Shown here: in pieces, positions 1 to 6,610 of the stretch | How the letters are laid out: each line of letters starts with the position of its first letter | Position numbering within the stretch: position 1 is the stretch's first letter | From: Actinokineospora terrae | GTDB taxonomy: Bacteria > Actinomycetota > Actinomycetes > Mycobacteriales > Pseudonocardiaceae | Assembly: GCF_900111175.1 (NCBI RefSeq) | Contig: NZ_FOGI01000020.1 | Location: 1-64,000 of the forward strand | Length of the DNA stretch: 64,000 nt | Direction of reading: 5' to 3' | Made by a program: the position numbers and the translations under genes | Notes under the pieces: generated by a model | Told to the model about the DNA's origin: nothing | Seen by the model: the letters and a program-made list of their open reading frames with translations, nothing else | Databases searched by the model: none

Positions 1-43
1 GGGCGGGTGGCAAGAGGGCAGGGCAGGGAGGGCGGGTGGCAAG
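1..43. repeat. 14-bp direct repeat at the left edge
   Basis: The unit GGGCGGGTGGCAAG occurs at 1-14 and again at 30-43. The 60 bases before the sugar ABC ATPase stop codon are strongly purine-rich on this strand. They form the gap to whatever lies downstream of the ATPase gene, which in this kind of operon would be the permease. No function can be assigned. Confidence 0.6.
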
Positions 44-60
44 GGGGGAGTGCAGGGGCG

Positions 61-834
61 TCAGATGGCGGCGCTCTCGGGACGCGCCAACCCCAGGTCG
101 CCGGAGCGGCCCGCGGTGATGAGCTCGACGACCTGGGCGTGGGTGACGTCGCGGGTGTTGACCTCGGCGACCATCCGGCCCAGGTAGAGCGTGGCGATGC
201 GGTCGGCGACGGAGAACACGTCGGCCATGTTGTGGCTGATCAGGACCACGCCGAGGCCCTGCTCGGCCAGGCGGCGGACCAGGTCGAGCACCTGCCTGGT
301 CTGCGCGACGCCGAGCGCGGCGGTCGGCTCGTCGAGCAGCACGACCTTGCTCTCCCACAGCACGGACTTGGCGATCGCCACCGTCTGCCGCTGCCCGCCG
401 GAGAGCGAGGACACCGGGGTGCGCACGGACTTGACGGTGCGCACCGACAGCGAGGCGAGGGTCTCGCGGGCGGCCTGCTCCATCGCGGCCTCGTCGAGCA
501 GCCAGCCGCTGCCGCGCTCGCGGCCGAGGAACATGTTCTGCACGATGTCGAGGTTGTCGGCGAGCGCGAGGTCCTGGTACACGACCTCGATCCCGAGGTC
601 GGCGGCGTCGCGGGGGCCGTTGATGCTGACCCGTTCGCCGTTGAAGTGGACGGCGCCGGAGTCCATCGGGTGGATGCCCGCGACGCACTTGACCAAAGTG
701 GACTTGCCTGCGCCGTTGTCACCCACCAGCGCGGTGACCTCGCCCGCGCGGACGGTGAAGTCCACGTCGTGCAGCACGTGCACCGGGCCGAAGCTCTTGT
801 TGAGCCCGGTCAGTTCCAGGATCGGTTCGCTCAT
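61..834 (-). CDS. Sugar ABC transporter ATP-binding protein (xylose/ribose type)
   Basis: This 257-residue cytoplasmic ATPase would power sugar import with the binding protein encoded just upstream. Walker A GDNGAGKS is at residues 38-45, the Q-loop at Q87, the signature LSGGQ at 144-148, Walker B VVLLDEP at 164-170 and the switch His at 201. It has one ABC domain, whereas many CUT2 sugar ATPases (RbsA, E. coli XylG) carry two fused domains and are about 500 residues; single-domain versions occur in actinobacterial xylose-type systems. The ATG start has AAGGAA upstream. It follows the binding-protein gene by 69 bp that hold a strong hairpin. A permease gene probably lies beyond the left edge. 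ABC assignment is firm; the exact sugar is inferred from the neighbour. Confidence 0.93.
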   Translation of the reverse strand: MSEPILELTGLNKSFGPVHVLHDVDFTVRAGEVTALVGDNGAGKSTLVKCVAGIHPMDSGAVHFNGERVSINGPRDAADLGIEVVYQDLALADNLDIVQNMFLGRERGSGWLLDEAAMEQAARETLASLSVRTVKSVRTPVSSLSGGQRQTVAIAKSVLWESKVVLLDEPTAALGVAQTRQVLDLVRRLAEQGLGVVLISHNMADVFSVADRIATLYLGRMVAEVNTRDVTHAQVVELITAGRSGDLGLARPESAAI

Positions 835-855
835 GGCGGTTCCTTGCGGGGAGGG

Positions 856-890
856 CGCCCGCCCGCGGCACCCATGACCGCGGGCGGGCG
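856..890 (-). terminator. Intercistronic hairpin between binding protein and ATPase genes
   Basis: A perfect 13-bp inverted repeat (856-868 with 878-890, 9-nt loop) sits between the two ABC transporter genes. Such hairpins in sugar-import operons typically stabilise or partly terminate the message after the binding-protein gene, so that the binding protein is made in excess. There is no T-tract, so full termination is not implied. Confidence 0.6.
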
Positions 891-903
891 GCGCCGGGTG
901 GGA

Positions 904-2025
904 TCAGCTGATGCCGAGCTGGGTGCAGACCGCGGCGAGGTCGCCGCCGCAGATGTCGCTCGCCTTGACGTAGCCCTGGTCCACCACGTCCTTGACCGAG
1001 TCCTTGGTGGTCAGCTTCGGCTCGAGCAGGACCGACTTGACCTTGCGGTTGGCCTTGGTGTCGTCGCTGCTGGCGTTGGCGATCGAGTCGGCGCCCGCGG
1101 TGTCGCCCTTGGCCAGCGCGGCGGCGAGCTTGGCGGCCGCCTCGGCCTCTTCCTTGATCGGCTTGAACACGGTCATGTACTGGTCGCCGCGCAGCACGGC
1201 CATCAGGCCGTCCGGGGTGGCGTCCTGGCCGGTGACCGGGACCTTGCCGTTGAGGCCGTTCTTGCGCAGCACGGTGATGACCGCGCCCGCGAGGCCGTCG
1301 TTGGCCGCGACGACGCCGTCGACCTTGCCGCCGTTGGCGGTCAGGATCTGCTCGAAGGTGACGCCGCCCTTCTGGTTGTCCCAGCCGTCGATCGCCTGGG
1401 ACTGCACCAGCTTGAGCGTGCCCGCGTCGTAGAGCGGCTTGAGCACGTTCTCCTGCCCGTTGTGGAACAGGGTGGCGTTGTTGTCGGTGGGGGCGCCCTC
1501 GATCTCGATGACCTGCGCGCCCGGCTTGGCCTTGAGCGCGTCGGCGAGGCCCTTGCCCTGCAGCTCGCCGACCTTCACGTTGTCGAAGGAGACGTAGTAG
1601 TCGGAGCTGCCGCCGAGGTTGAGCCGGTCGTAGTCGATGGTGGGGATGCCGCGGGCCTTGGCCTTGGCCGCCACCGAGGAGCCGACCTCGCTGTTGATGG
1701 CGGCGATCACCAGGACCTTGACCCCCTGGCTGATCATGCCGTCGGCCAGGGTGGAGAACTTCTGCACGTCGCCCTGGGCGTTCTGCACGTCGGCGTCGAG
1801 GCCCTGGGCCTTCATCGCCGCCTCGATCATCGGCTTGTCGAAGCCCTCCCAGCGCGCCGAGGTGGCGGTCTCGGGCAGGATCACGCCGACCTTGACGCCG
1901 CCTGCCGGGGCCTCGGTCGTCGCGCCGCCGGAGGCAGGCGGCGCTGACGGGGTGGCCTGGTTGGCCCCGCAGGCCACCAGGGAAAGTGCACAGACGGTAA
2001 CCGCCGCCAGATGTGCCAACCGCAT
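904..2025 (-). CDS. Xylose-type sugar ABC transporter substrate-binding lipoprotein
   Basis: This 373-residue periplasmic-binding-protein fold captures a pentose or similar sugar at the cell surface. The start is the ATG at 2025, preceded by GGAAGGGA. It begins a lipoprotein signal peptide with lipobox LVAC and lipidated Cys19, followed by a Pro/Ala/Ser/Thr-rich linker. The body resembles E. coli XylF: YDRLN followed by YYVSFDNVKVGELQ, then GAPTDNNATLF, and later VTGQDATPDGLMAVLRGDQY. An upstream in-frame ATG at 2169 would bury the signal peptide and was rejected. It is the first gene of the importer operon. A palindromic operator lies 65-83 bp upstream. Confidence 0.92.
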   Translation of the reverse strand: MRLAHLAAVTVCALSLVACGANQATPSAPPASGGATTEAPAGGVKVGVILPETATSARWEGFDKPMIEAAMKAQGLDADVQNAQGDVQKFSTLADGMISQGVKVLVIAAINSEVGSSVAAKAKARGIPTIDYDRLNLGGSSDYYVSFDNVKVGELQGKGLADALKAKPGAQVIEIEGAPTDNNATLFHNGQENVLKPLYDAGTLKLVQSQAIDGWDNQKGGVTFEQILTANGGKVDGVVAANDGLAGAVITVLRKNGLNGKVPVTGQDATPDGLMAVLRGDQYMTVFKPIKEEAEAAAKLAAALAKGDTAGADSIANASSDDTKANRKVKSVLLEPKLTTKDSVKDVVDQGYVKASDICGGDLAAVCTQLGIS

Positions 2026-2089
2026 GGGAAAGTCCCTTCCGCGTACCACGACGCACCACCTGGGCCCTGGCGGTTTTCGTGCGTTGAGA

Positions 2090-2108
2090 ATGTTGTGCCG
2101 CACAACAT
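2090..2108. promoter_or_regulatory. Palindromic operator upstream of the sugar importer
   Basis: A perfect inverted repeat with 9-bp arms and a one-base centre, ATGTTGTGC-C-GCACAACAT, stands 65 bp before the start of the binding-protein gene. Its size and symmetry fit the site of a dimeric sugar-responsive repressor (ROK, LacI or GntR type). No such regulator gene is in the window, so the protein that binds it is unknown. Confidence 0.65.
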
Positions 2109-2432
2109 ATGCCCCCGATGTGGTGAGCGAAAGCACACTTGCTCGATTCAGAGACGGTCGCGCGGACACAATCCGGTAACGCCGGTAACCCTCAGGAAAC
2201 TCTCAGGTCATCTCCGGGTGGCCGCCGCGGCCGGGTTCGAACCGGTGAGTAGCGCGGCTTCGCCCGCGTTGACACCGCCGCAACGGGGACACGAACATCA
2301 CTTTGCGTGCCTGTCATCGCGGTAGACCTACCGGTCACCGCATCCCGCCCGCCTCCGGCAGCACATCCACCGCAGCCGCCCCACGGGTCCCTTGTGCGCC
2401 CGCGCGTACTACGGGATCGTTTGCCCGTGGCA

Positions 2433-2450
2433 CATGTGCGCGCGCACATG
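2433..2450. repeat. 18-bp perfect palindrome
   Basis: CATGTGCGC followed directly by GCGCACATG forms a perfect 18-bp palindrome about 113 bp before the small gene. It is loosely enclosed by a second inverted repeat, CCCGTGG at 2424-2430 and CCACGGG at 2463-2469. It could be a regulator site or a cruciform. No gene product can be linked to it. Confidence 0.45.
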
Positions 2451-2562
2451 AGTCGCGCGTTCCCACGGGTGCAACCGCTTCTCCGACTCACCCGGTCGGG
2501 CTCGTCTGGCCGAGCGAATTCGGCTGTCAGCCGAGTCCGTCCGAACGACGAGGAGGACGCGA

Positions 2563-2799
2563 GTGGACCACCAGGAACAGGACGAACCGTCGGAGCGGTG
2601 CCCGCCAAGCCGGGCGGTGCGATGGCTCCACCGGTTCGAGCGAGTGATCCGCGGGAAGTGGAAGCCGATGCGCGGGCTTCTGCTGGTCGCCGAGGCGGGA
2701 TGCGTGCTCACCAAGCACGAAACCCCCGCCATGGTGGCGAGGGCGCTCGTGATGTTGGGCGACGCGGTCATAACGCCTCGAAACGAAGGGCCGCGTTAG
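2563..2799 (+). CDS. Small hypothetical protein (78 aa)
   Basis: I do not recognise this protein. It starts at a GTG with a textbook AGGAGG six bases upstream, which is the main reason to believe it. The N-terminal third is charged (DHQEQDEPSERCPPSR), followed by a basic stretch with Trp-rich HRFERVIRGKWKP, a short hydrophobic run RGLLLVAEAGCVL and a helical tail VARALVMLGDAV. There is no signal peptide and no clear membrane segment. A hairpin follows the stop. It lies 228 bp upstream of, and codirectional with, the NB-ARC ATPase gene, so a shared role is possible but unproven. Confidence 0.6.
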   Translation: MDHQEQDEPSERCPPSRAVRWLHRFERVIRGKWKPMRGLLLVAEAGCVLTKHETPAMVARALVMLGDAVITPRNEGPR

Positions 2800-2808
2800 C
2801 CCGGGGGG

Positions 2809-2830
2809 CCCGCACCAAACCAGGTGCGGG
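2809..2830 (+). terminator. Hairpin after the small gene
   Basis: CCCGCACC and GGTGCGGG pair as an 8-bp perfect stem around the loop AAACCA, ten bases after the small gene's stop codon. The position fits a terminator. There is no T-run, as is usual in high-GC actinobacteria. Confidence 0.55.
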
Positions 2831-3027
2831 TCCGCACCCCCTCTGGATGAGGAGGTGCGCACGCATCTGTGCGCAGGTCGCACCAGTATCACCCGCCGCA
2901 CCGGCTACCAGTAGACATCACTCGCAACCGCCGTTCGCGGCACGGAATAATGGCGTCCACGCAGCTCACCGCGATGGGCACGACATCGTCCGGACCAGGC
3001 GGCGGCACGGAATAACCGGGGAGGGTC

Positions 3028-5478
3028 ATGGCCGGGTGCACGCGGTGCGGCCGCCCGTTGCCGCCCCGGACCGACCCCCGCGGCAGGCCGCGCCGGTTCT
3101 GCTCGGCCACCTGCCGGTCGGCCGCCCGCAGGCAGCGGGAGGCGGCGGCCGGTCAGACCAGGGGCTGCGAGTTCGTGGTCTGCGGGATCCCGTGCGGGAA
3201 CCCGGCGACCGGCGCGCTGGAGCTGCCGACCGGGGCGGTCATCGCGGTCTGCGCGGGGTGCGCCGGGGTCGCGGCGCGGTGGCTGGGGCGTGACGCCGAG
3301 GAGCAGCCGCGCAGGCTGGCCGGTGCGCGCCAGGACGGCAAGCCGGAGTTGAGCCCGCGGGAGAGCGACGTGGTGCGCCGGTTCGTCGCGGACGTCCCGG
3401 TGGCCAGGATCGCCCGCGAGCTGGACGTGCGGGCGCCGACGGTGCACCAGTACCTGCGGCGGGTGCGGGAGAAATACCAGAAGCTGGGGCGGCAGGCCAA
3501 GACCAGGATCGAGCTCTACGAGCGGGCGATCGAGGACGGGATCGTGGCCTCGCCGGTGGAGCGCAGGCTGCTCGACGGCTCCGTGCCGACCGCGCCCGCG
3601 CACCACCTGCGGCGCGAGGTCGACCGGTTCTTCGAGCGGGCGGGCGGGCACCGCGAGATCGTGCTGTCGGGCATGGCCGGTGTCGGCAAGAGCCAGATCG
3701 CGGCGACGCACGCGCGGCGGGTGTGGGCGCAGGACCTGGTGGACGTGGTCATCTGGACACCTGCCGGGTCGCGGGAGCAGATCATCTCGCACTACGCGCA
3801 GACGGCGGTGGCGTTGCTCAACGCGCCGCCGCAGGACCCCGAGCACGCCGCGGCGCAGCTGCTGACCTGGCTCAACACCACGGCGCGGCGGTGGCTGCTC
3901 GTGCTCGACGACCTGTGGGACCCGCGGGACCTGCGGGGGCTGCAACCGGCGACCGCCGAGGGCAACCAGGTGGTGATCACCACCCGCAGGCGCGACGCCG
4001 AGCTGATCTCCGCGCGCAGGCAGGTGGTCACCGTCGACCTGTTCACCCCGCCGGAGGCGGAGGAGTTCCTGGTCGACCGGCTGCCCGGCCGGGCGGACCC
4101 GGACGGGCAGGCCCTGGAACTGGCCAAGGACCTGGGGTACCTGCCGCTGGCGTTGTCGCAGGCCGCGGCGTACATGGTGGACCGGGAGCTGTCCTACGCG
4201 GAGTACCGGCGGCGCTGGAACGACCGGCGCAAGAAGGTCGTGGACCTGGTCGGCGACGACCTGCACGGCACCCTGGCCGCGGCGTGGTCGCTGTCGATCG
4301 AGCTGGCCAACCAGCTGGACCCGGTGGGCGTCGCCGAGCCGCTGCTGGACCTGATGTCGGTGCTGGACGCCGCCGGTGCCCCGGTGGAGCTGTTCGCGAC
4401 CGGGGCGGTCCTGGCCTACCTGGGCGAGGAGTCCGGCCGCCGGGTCGGGCAGGACGACGCCAGGGACGCCGTGCGGTGCCTGGAGCGGCTGAACCTGTCC
4501 ATGGTGGACCTGTTCCGGCCCGAGCACGGCGTGCAGACCCACCCGTTGGTGCAGCGGGTGTCACGGGACCGGATGACGCCGCGACAGCTGGCGCGGGTGG
4601 CGCGGGTCGCGGCCCGGGCACTGGTGGAGTTGTGGCCGGTCGACTCCGGGAGCGACACCGGGTTGGCGCGGTCGTTGCGGGCCAACAGCGTCGCTCTGCA
4701 GACGCACGCCGGGTCGCTGCTGTGGAGCAGCGGGGAGACCGAGCTGGTGTTCCGCACCGGCGCCAACCTCGGGCACTCCCAGCACGTGCTGGAGGCGATC
4801 ACCTACTTCGAGGACGCCGTGGAGACCGCGGCCGTGCTGCCGCCCGAGCACCAGGACGTGCTGCGGGCCAGGGCGGAGGCGGCCCGCTGGCACGCGAAGG
4901 CCGGGCACACCGGGGCCGCGGTGGACGGCCTGGCCCAGGTGCTGGCCGACCTGAGCGACGTCCTCGGCCCCGACCACGTCGACACGGTGACCACCCGGGC
5001 GTGGCTGGCGTTCGCGCTGGCCGAGACCGGTGACGACGACACCGACCTCGACGCGCTGCTCGCCGACCTCGCGCGGCTGCTCGGCGCCGAGCACCCGGAC
5101 GCCCTCACCACCCGGCGCCTGATCGCCAACCGCCGGGGCCACGACGGCGACCCGGAAGGCGCGGTGCGCGATCTCGAACAGGTCCGCGACGGCCAGCTGC
5201 GGGTGCTCGGCGCCGAGCACCCGGACACCGCGGCGACCGAGGAGGACCTGCGGTTCTGGCTGGACGGCATCCAGATGGCGCGGCTGGAGCCCGTGCTGGC
5301 CGAGCAGCGGCTGCGGGCCAGGACGCCGTCGCCGCTGGTGCTGTCCTGGGTGGTCGGCGAGCAGGCCGCCACGCGGGACGTCAGCGGGGCCGCGGAGCCG
5401 TTGGGGCGTTCGTGGGCGGGCGACGAGCAGGCCGGGCCGGGCTCGTCGCTGGTCCACGAGGGTGGGTGGTGGCGCTAG
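3028..5478 (+). CDS. STAND-family ATPase: zinc finger, LuxR-like HTH, NB-ARC, TPR-like repeats
   Basis: This 816-residue protein is probably a DNA-binding regulatory switch that uses nucleotide-driven assembly. The N-terminus has a zinc-finger-like cluster CxxC (4,7) plus FCSATC (25,29), then a second Cys group (47, 52, 56, 75, 78). A LuxR/GerE-like helix-turn-helix spans about 108-160 (LSPRE, then IARELDVRAPTVHQYLRRV). The NB-ARC NTPase has Walker A GMAGVGKS near 215, Walker B LLVLDDLWD near 290 and a winged-helix-like segment GYLPLALSQAA. The C-terminal half is helical, TPR-like, with repeats around LGAEHPDAL and LGAEHPDTA. The ATG has GGGGAGGG upstream. Its stop overlaps the convergent Spo0M-like gene by 4 bp (CTAG). 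The order of DNA-binding parts ahead of the NTPase is unusual; ligand and targets are unknown. Confidence 0.85.
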   Translation: MAGCTRCGRPLPPRTDPRGRPRRFCSATCRSAARRQREAAAGQTRGCEFVVCGIPCGNPATGALELPTGAVIAVCAGCAGVAARWLGRDAEEQPRRLAGARQDGKPELSPRESDVVRRFVADVPVARIARELDVRAPTVHQYLRRVREKYQKLGRQAKTRIELYERAIEDGIVASPVERRLLDGSVPTAPAHHLRREVDRFFERAGGHREIVLSGMAGVGKSQIAATHARRVWAQDLVDVVIWTPAGSREQIISHYAQTAVALLNAPPQDPEHAAAQLLTWLNTTARRWLLVLDDLWDPRDLRGLQPATAEGNQVVITTRRRDAELISARRQVVTVDLFTPPEAEEFLVDRLPGRADPDGQALELAKDLGYLPLALSQAAAYMVDRELSYAEYRRRWNDRRKKVVDLVGDDLHGTLAAAWSLSIELANQLDPVGVAEPLLDLMSVLDAAGAPVELFATGAVLAYLGEESGRRVGQDDARDAVRCLERLNLSMVDLFRPEHGVQTHPLVQRVSRDRMTPRQLARVARVAARALVELWPVDSGSDTGLARSLRANSVALQTHAGSLLWSSGETELVFRTGANLGHSQHVLEAITYFEDAVETAAVLPPEHQDVLRARAEAARWHAKAGHTGAAVDGLAQVLADLSDVLGPDHVDTVTTRAWLAFALAETGDDDTDLDALLADLARLLGAEHPDALTTRRLIANRRGHDGDPEGAVRDLEQVRDGQLRVLGAEHPDTAATEEDLRFWLDGIQMARLEPVLAEQRLRARTPSPLVLSWVVGEQAATRDVSGAAEPLGRSWAGDEQAGPGSSLVHEGGWWR

Positions 5479-6254
5479 TCGAAGATCCCGCGGGGCGCCG
5501 CGACCTGCCGCAGCCAGCCCTCCAGCTGGCGCTCCCAGGGCGCGTTGACCTCCCGCACCGGGAAGGTGCCGAGGAACGAGCGCGAGCGGCCGCCGAGACC
5601 GCCGCCCTTGGCGACCCTGACCTGCTTCACCGCGTCCAGCACGACCTGCACCTCCTGCGGCCCGGCCAGGAAGGTGACCGTCAGCGAGGTCAGGCCGGAG
5701 GGGCCCGGCGCGTCGAAGGTGATCTCCTGGAAGAACGGGAGCTGCTGGTCGAGACCGTCCACGCGGTCGCGCTCGAGGTTGGCGCCGCGGAAGGTGTAGC
5801 CGAGGCGGCTGAGCGCGTCGAGGACGCGGTGCTGGGCGGGCAGCGGCTCGACGGCGACGGCGTCCACGTCCTGGGCGTCGACGACGGAGCCGGACAGGTC
5901 GAGGGTGGTCTGCAGCCCGACTGCCATGCCGGTGAGGTGCTTGCCGAGCACCGAGGTGATGGGCGTCTCCCAGGGCAGCCGCACCTCGAACGGCACGGTG
6001 ACCCTGGCGCCCGCCCTGACCAGCTCGCTGCCCGCCAGGTGCACCTGCTGCACCGGCAGGTCGCGCGGCCCGTCCGGGGTGTCGACCCTGGCCAGCAGCG
6101 CCACGCCGAGGGCGTCGACCTGCTGGTCGACGCTGCCGCCGAGCAGGTGCACCTCTCCGCGCAGCAGCCCACCCGGACGGGTGGCCCGGTCGAGGATCTG
6201 GGCGTCGACCTTGGCGGCCCCGGCGCCGAAACCAGCGAGGACCTTCTGGAACAT
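5475..6254 (-). CDS. Spo0M-like (SpoOM family) protein
   Basis: A 259-residue arrestin-like beta-sandwich protein of the sporulation-control Spo0M family. It begins MFQKVLAGFGAGAAKVD, and the first half carries the family pattern GGLLRGEVHLLGGSVDQQV, followed by VTVPFEVRLPWETPI. In Bacillus, Spo0M affects sporulation and cell morphology; in actinobacteria its role is not established. The ATG at 6254 has AGGA upstream. A longer reading frame extends to 6404 but would run through the start region of the divergent DUF3039 gene and lacks family content. The gene is divergent from DUF3039 by 60 bp. Confidence 0.85.
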   Translation of the reverse strand: MFQKVLAGFGAGAAKVDAQILDRATRPGGLLRGEVHLLGGSVDQQVDALGVALLARVDTPDGPRDLPVQQVHLAGSELVRAGARVTVPFEVRLPWETPITSVLGKHLTGMAVGLQTTLDLSGSVVDAQDVDAVAVEPLPAQHRVLDALSRLGYTFRGANLERDRVDGLDQQLPFFQEITFDAPGPSGLTSLTVTFLAGPQEVQVVLDAVKQVRVAKGGGLGGRSRSFLGTFPVREVNAPWERQLEGWLRQVAAPRGIFD

Positions 6255-6314
6255 GCGCGCATCCTGCCAGGCCGAGGCGGTCGCGGGGACCGGTTCTGGT
6301 GTCAGAATGGTCGG

Positions 6315-6557
6315 GTGAGCGCACCAACGCAGACCCGGCCGGAAGTCGACACGCGGCCCGAGGGCACCGAGACCACGGGCGACGACACGCCCAAGATGTT
6401 CCACTACGTGCAGAAGAACAAGATCGTCGAGAGCGCCGTCACCGGGACCATGGTGGTCGCGCTGTGCGGCGAGGTCTTCCCGGTCACGAAGTCGCCCAAG
6501 CCGGGCTCGCCGGTGTGCCCGGACTGCCAGAAGATCTACGAGTCGATGAAGGCCTGA
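6315..6557 (+). CDS. DUF3039 small zinc-ribbon-like protein
   Basis: An 80-residue protein of the actinobacterial DUF3039 family (compare Rv2708c, near sigB in Mycobacterium). The conserved core is FHYVQKNKIVESAVTG, then VALCGEVF, then PVCPDCQKIYESM; the single Cys and the CPDC pair could bind zinc. Function is unknown. The start is taken as the GTG at 6315. It lies in the same broad neighbourhood as sigB, which supports orthology. A strong hairpin follows the stop. Confidence 0.88.
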   Translation: MSAPTQTRPEVDTRPEGTETTGDDTPKMFHYVQKNKIVESAVTGTMVVALCGEVFPVTKSPKPGSPVCPDCQKIYESMKA

Positions 6558-6566
6558 ACGCCGCCA

Positions 6567-6594
6567 GGGCCACCCCGGGTGACCGGGGCGGCCC
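6567..6594. terminator. Bidirectional terminator hairpin
   Basis: GGGCC-A-CCCCGG pairs with CCGGGG-C-GGCCC around a GTGA loop, giving an 11-bp stem with one mismatch. It lies between the convergent DUF3039 and RND pump genes, 9 bp after the first stop and 16 bp from the second, so it could end both transcripts. Confidence 0.8.
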
Positions 6595-6610
6595 TCTTCG
6601 CGCGAACGGC

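Larger units (their letters stand above)
2026..2562. other. Intergenic region between sugar importer and small gene
   Basis: These 537 bp separate two divergent transcription units. The left end holds the leader of the sugar-binding protein gene and an operator-like palindrome at 2090-2108. The right end holds an 18-bp palindrome at 2433-2450 and the AGGAGG ribosome site at 2551-2556 of the small gene. Several open frames cross the region, but none combines a ribosome site with recognisable protein content. Confidence 0.6.

Noticed and set aside
7..1947. A 646-residue plus-strand frame opposite the sugar ABC genes
   Set aside because: It is complementary to two clear transporter genes and has no recognisable content.
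2231..2245. CCGGGTTCGAACCGG resembles a tRNA T-arm
   Set aside because: No matching acceptor, D or anticodon stems surround it, and the 3' side of the stem does not pair correctly beyond four bases.
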